A stretch of DNA of 6,357 nucleotides from Ga0077527 sp050250695. Lineage in GTDB: Bacteria > Pseudomonadota > Gammaproteobacteria > Burkholderiales > SG8-41. Location: contig JBFWOE010000169.1 in the NCBI GenBank assembly GCA_050250695.1, forward strand, positions 1-6,357, in the 5' to 3' direction. Below, piece by piece: positions 5,394-6,357 of the stretch. The position numbers and the translations under genes were made by a program. The first letter of the stretch is position 1, and each line of letters opens with the position of its first letter. The notes beneath the pieces were generated by a model. That model searched no databases, had not been told where the DNA came from, and saw nothing but the letters and a program-made list of their open reading frames with translations.

Positions 5394-6269
5394 ATGATGG
5401 GACTGAGGCTGAAATTCAATCTGGTGCTGCTGGTGGTGTTTTTGCTCGGGCTGGGGGTCACCGGTTATGTTTCGTACGACCTGCTGCACCGGAATGCGCG
5501 CGACGAGGTGCTGCGCAATGCGGGCGTGATGATGGAGGCGGCGCTGTCGATGCGCGGTTATACGAACACGCAGATCAGGCCGCTGATTCCCTACAGTGAA
5601 ACTGTGTTCCATCCGCAAAGCGTTCCGGCCTATTCGGCAACGGAGATCATGACCGCGCTGCGCAAGAAATATGCCGATTATTCCTACAAGGAGGCGGCGC
5701 TGAACCCGACCAATCCGCGGGACCTGGCGGTGGAGTGGGAGGCCGACATCGTCAATGCCTTCCGCGCCCAGCCGGATCGCGGCGAGATCAGCGGCGTGCG
5801 CAACACCCCGACCGGACCGTCACTTTATCTGGCGCGGCCGTTCCAGATCAAGGACAAGGCCTGCCTCGCCTGCCATACCACGGCCGCTGAAGCGCCGCCG
5901 GCAATGGTGAAAATCTACGGGCCGAACAACGGTTTCGGCTGGAAGCACATGGAAGTCATCGGCGCGCAGATCGTGTCGGTGCCGATGGACCTGCCGATCC
6001 GCAACGCCAACCGCGCTTTTTACACCTTCATGATTTCACTGTCGGCGGTTTTCGTGGCGCTGTTCGTCATCCTCAACATCATGATGAGCCTGCTGATCGT
6101 GCGGCCGATCACCCGGATGTCCGGTGCCGCCGACAGGATCAGCACCGGTGACATGGAAATTCCGGAATTCGACGAGACCGGCAGGGACGAAGTGTCGCTG
6201 CTCGCCAAATCGTTCAACCGCATGCGGCGCAGCCTGGAAAAGGCAATCGAACTGATAGAGCAGAAGTAA
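5394..6269 (+). CDS. Membrane sensor: DUF3365 (Tll0287-like) haem-c domain plus HAMP, no output domain
   Basis: A 291-residue protein. A transmembrane helix at about 10-28 is followed by a periplasmic domain (about 29-208) of the DUF3365/Tll0287-like type, with P-Y-S-E-T (66-70), Q-S-V-P-A-Y (75-80) and R-N-T-P-T-G-P-S (136-143). It contains the covalent haem motif C157-L-A-C160-H161. A second helix lies at about 209-234. A HAMP domain follows, from R-P-I-T-R-M-S to E-V-S-L-L-A-K-S-F-N-R-M (about 237-278), and the chain ends about 13 residues later. No kinase, GGDEF or methyl-accepting domain follows, so it must act through a partner. The next gene, a Ser/Thr kinase, starts one base after the stop, making it the natural candidate. 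Likely signals are redox state or a haem ligand (inference). Two adjacent ATGs (5394, 5397) follow a G-run; the second gives the more typical M-G-L-R-L-K start. Confidence 0.9.
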   Translation: MMGLRLKFNLVLLVVFLLGLGVTGYVSYDLLHRNARDEVLRNAGVMMEAALSMRGYTNTQIRPLIPYSETVFHPQSVPAYSATEIMTALRKKYADYSYKEAALNPTNPRDLAVEWEADIVNAFRAQPDRGEISGVRNTPTGPSLYLARPFQIKDKACLACHTTAAEAPPAMVKIYGPNNGFGWKHMEVIGAQIVSVPMDLPIRNANRAFYTFMISLSAVFVALFVILNIMMSLLIVRPITRMSGAADRISTGDMEIPEFDETGRDEVSLLAKSFNRMRRSLEKAIELIEQK

Positions 6270-6270
6270 C

Positions 6271-6357
6271 ATGTCCGAATCCGTCCTGGCGCTGCCCAAA
6301 GGCCACCCCCTGCTCGAGTACCGGATCGAATCGGTGCTCGGCGTGGGCGGATTCGGC
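6271..6357 (+). CDS. Second Hanks-type Ser/Thr protein kinase, N-terminal fragment (3' truncated by window)
   Basis: Twenty-nine residues from an ATG to the window end. The segment L-L-E-Y-R-I-E-S-V-L-G-V-G-G-F-G closely parallels L-Q-E-Y-R-L-T-A-V-L-G-A-G-G-F-G of the kinase at 3386, including the start of the ATP-binding glycine loop. The two are therefore probably paralogues of one bacterial kinase subfamily. The ATG follows the DUF3365/HAMP stop by one base, so translation is probably coupled. The catalytic core and any membrane helix or accessory domain lie outside the window. Confidence 0.85.
   Translation, partial: MSESVLALPKGHPLLEYRIESVLGVGGFG

Noticed and set aside
1..6357. Mobile elements, CRISPR arrays, tRNA or rRNA genes
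   Set aside because: I saw no transposase or integrase motifs, regularly spaced repeats, or tRNA-like cloverleafs on either strand.

Overview
The window looks like a piece of a high-GC betaproteobacterial chromosome, probably Burkholderiales-like. Three things suggest this: a TctA/TctC (Bug-family) tripartite transporter beside an MmgE/PrpD enzyme, a GC-rich third codon position throughout, and ordinary Shine-Dalgarno sites. The placement rests on gene content and composition only. TGA is a normal stop in several genes here (the TctA fragment, TctC, MmgE/PrpD, the DUF1992 protein), so the genetic code is not reassigned.

Layout. Positions 1-150 hold the 3' end of a TctA-type permease gene, followed by a complete TctC/Bug periplasmic binding protein (184-1158). 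A GC-rich double hairpin with a T-tract follows (1174-1235), and then an MmgE/PrpD-family enzyme (1251-2624). Together these form a carboxylate uptake and catabolism unit. After an AT-rich gap with an inverted repeat comes a FrnE-like DsbA-family oxidoreductase (2703-3359). Its first active-site cysteine codon is an in-frame TGA, so the motif reads U-P-W-C instead of C-P-W-C. The most economical reading is a selenoprotein, and automated annotation would likely truncate it to a product lacking its active site.

The right half is a signalling region. It begins with a membrane-anchored Hanks-type Ser/Thr kinase whose far side carries two EF-hand loops (3386-4864). A convergent DUF1992 (DnaJ-related) gene follows on the minus strand (4871-5281), then a 112-bp divergent intergenic region. 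Next is a membrane protein with a periplasmic DUF3365/Tll0287-like domain containing a CxxCH haem-c motif and a terminal HAMP domain (5394-6269). One base later a second Hanks-type kinase begins (6271 onward) and runs off the window. The haem/HAMP protein has no output domain and is positioned for translational coupling with this kinase, which suggests a sensor-kinase pair split over two polypeptides.

Main points for follow-up: the candidate selenoprotein at 2703-3359, the split haem-HAMP/Ser-Thr kinase module at 5394-6357, the EF-hand kinase, and the mutually exclusive hairpins between tctC and the MmgE/PrpD gene.
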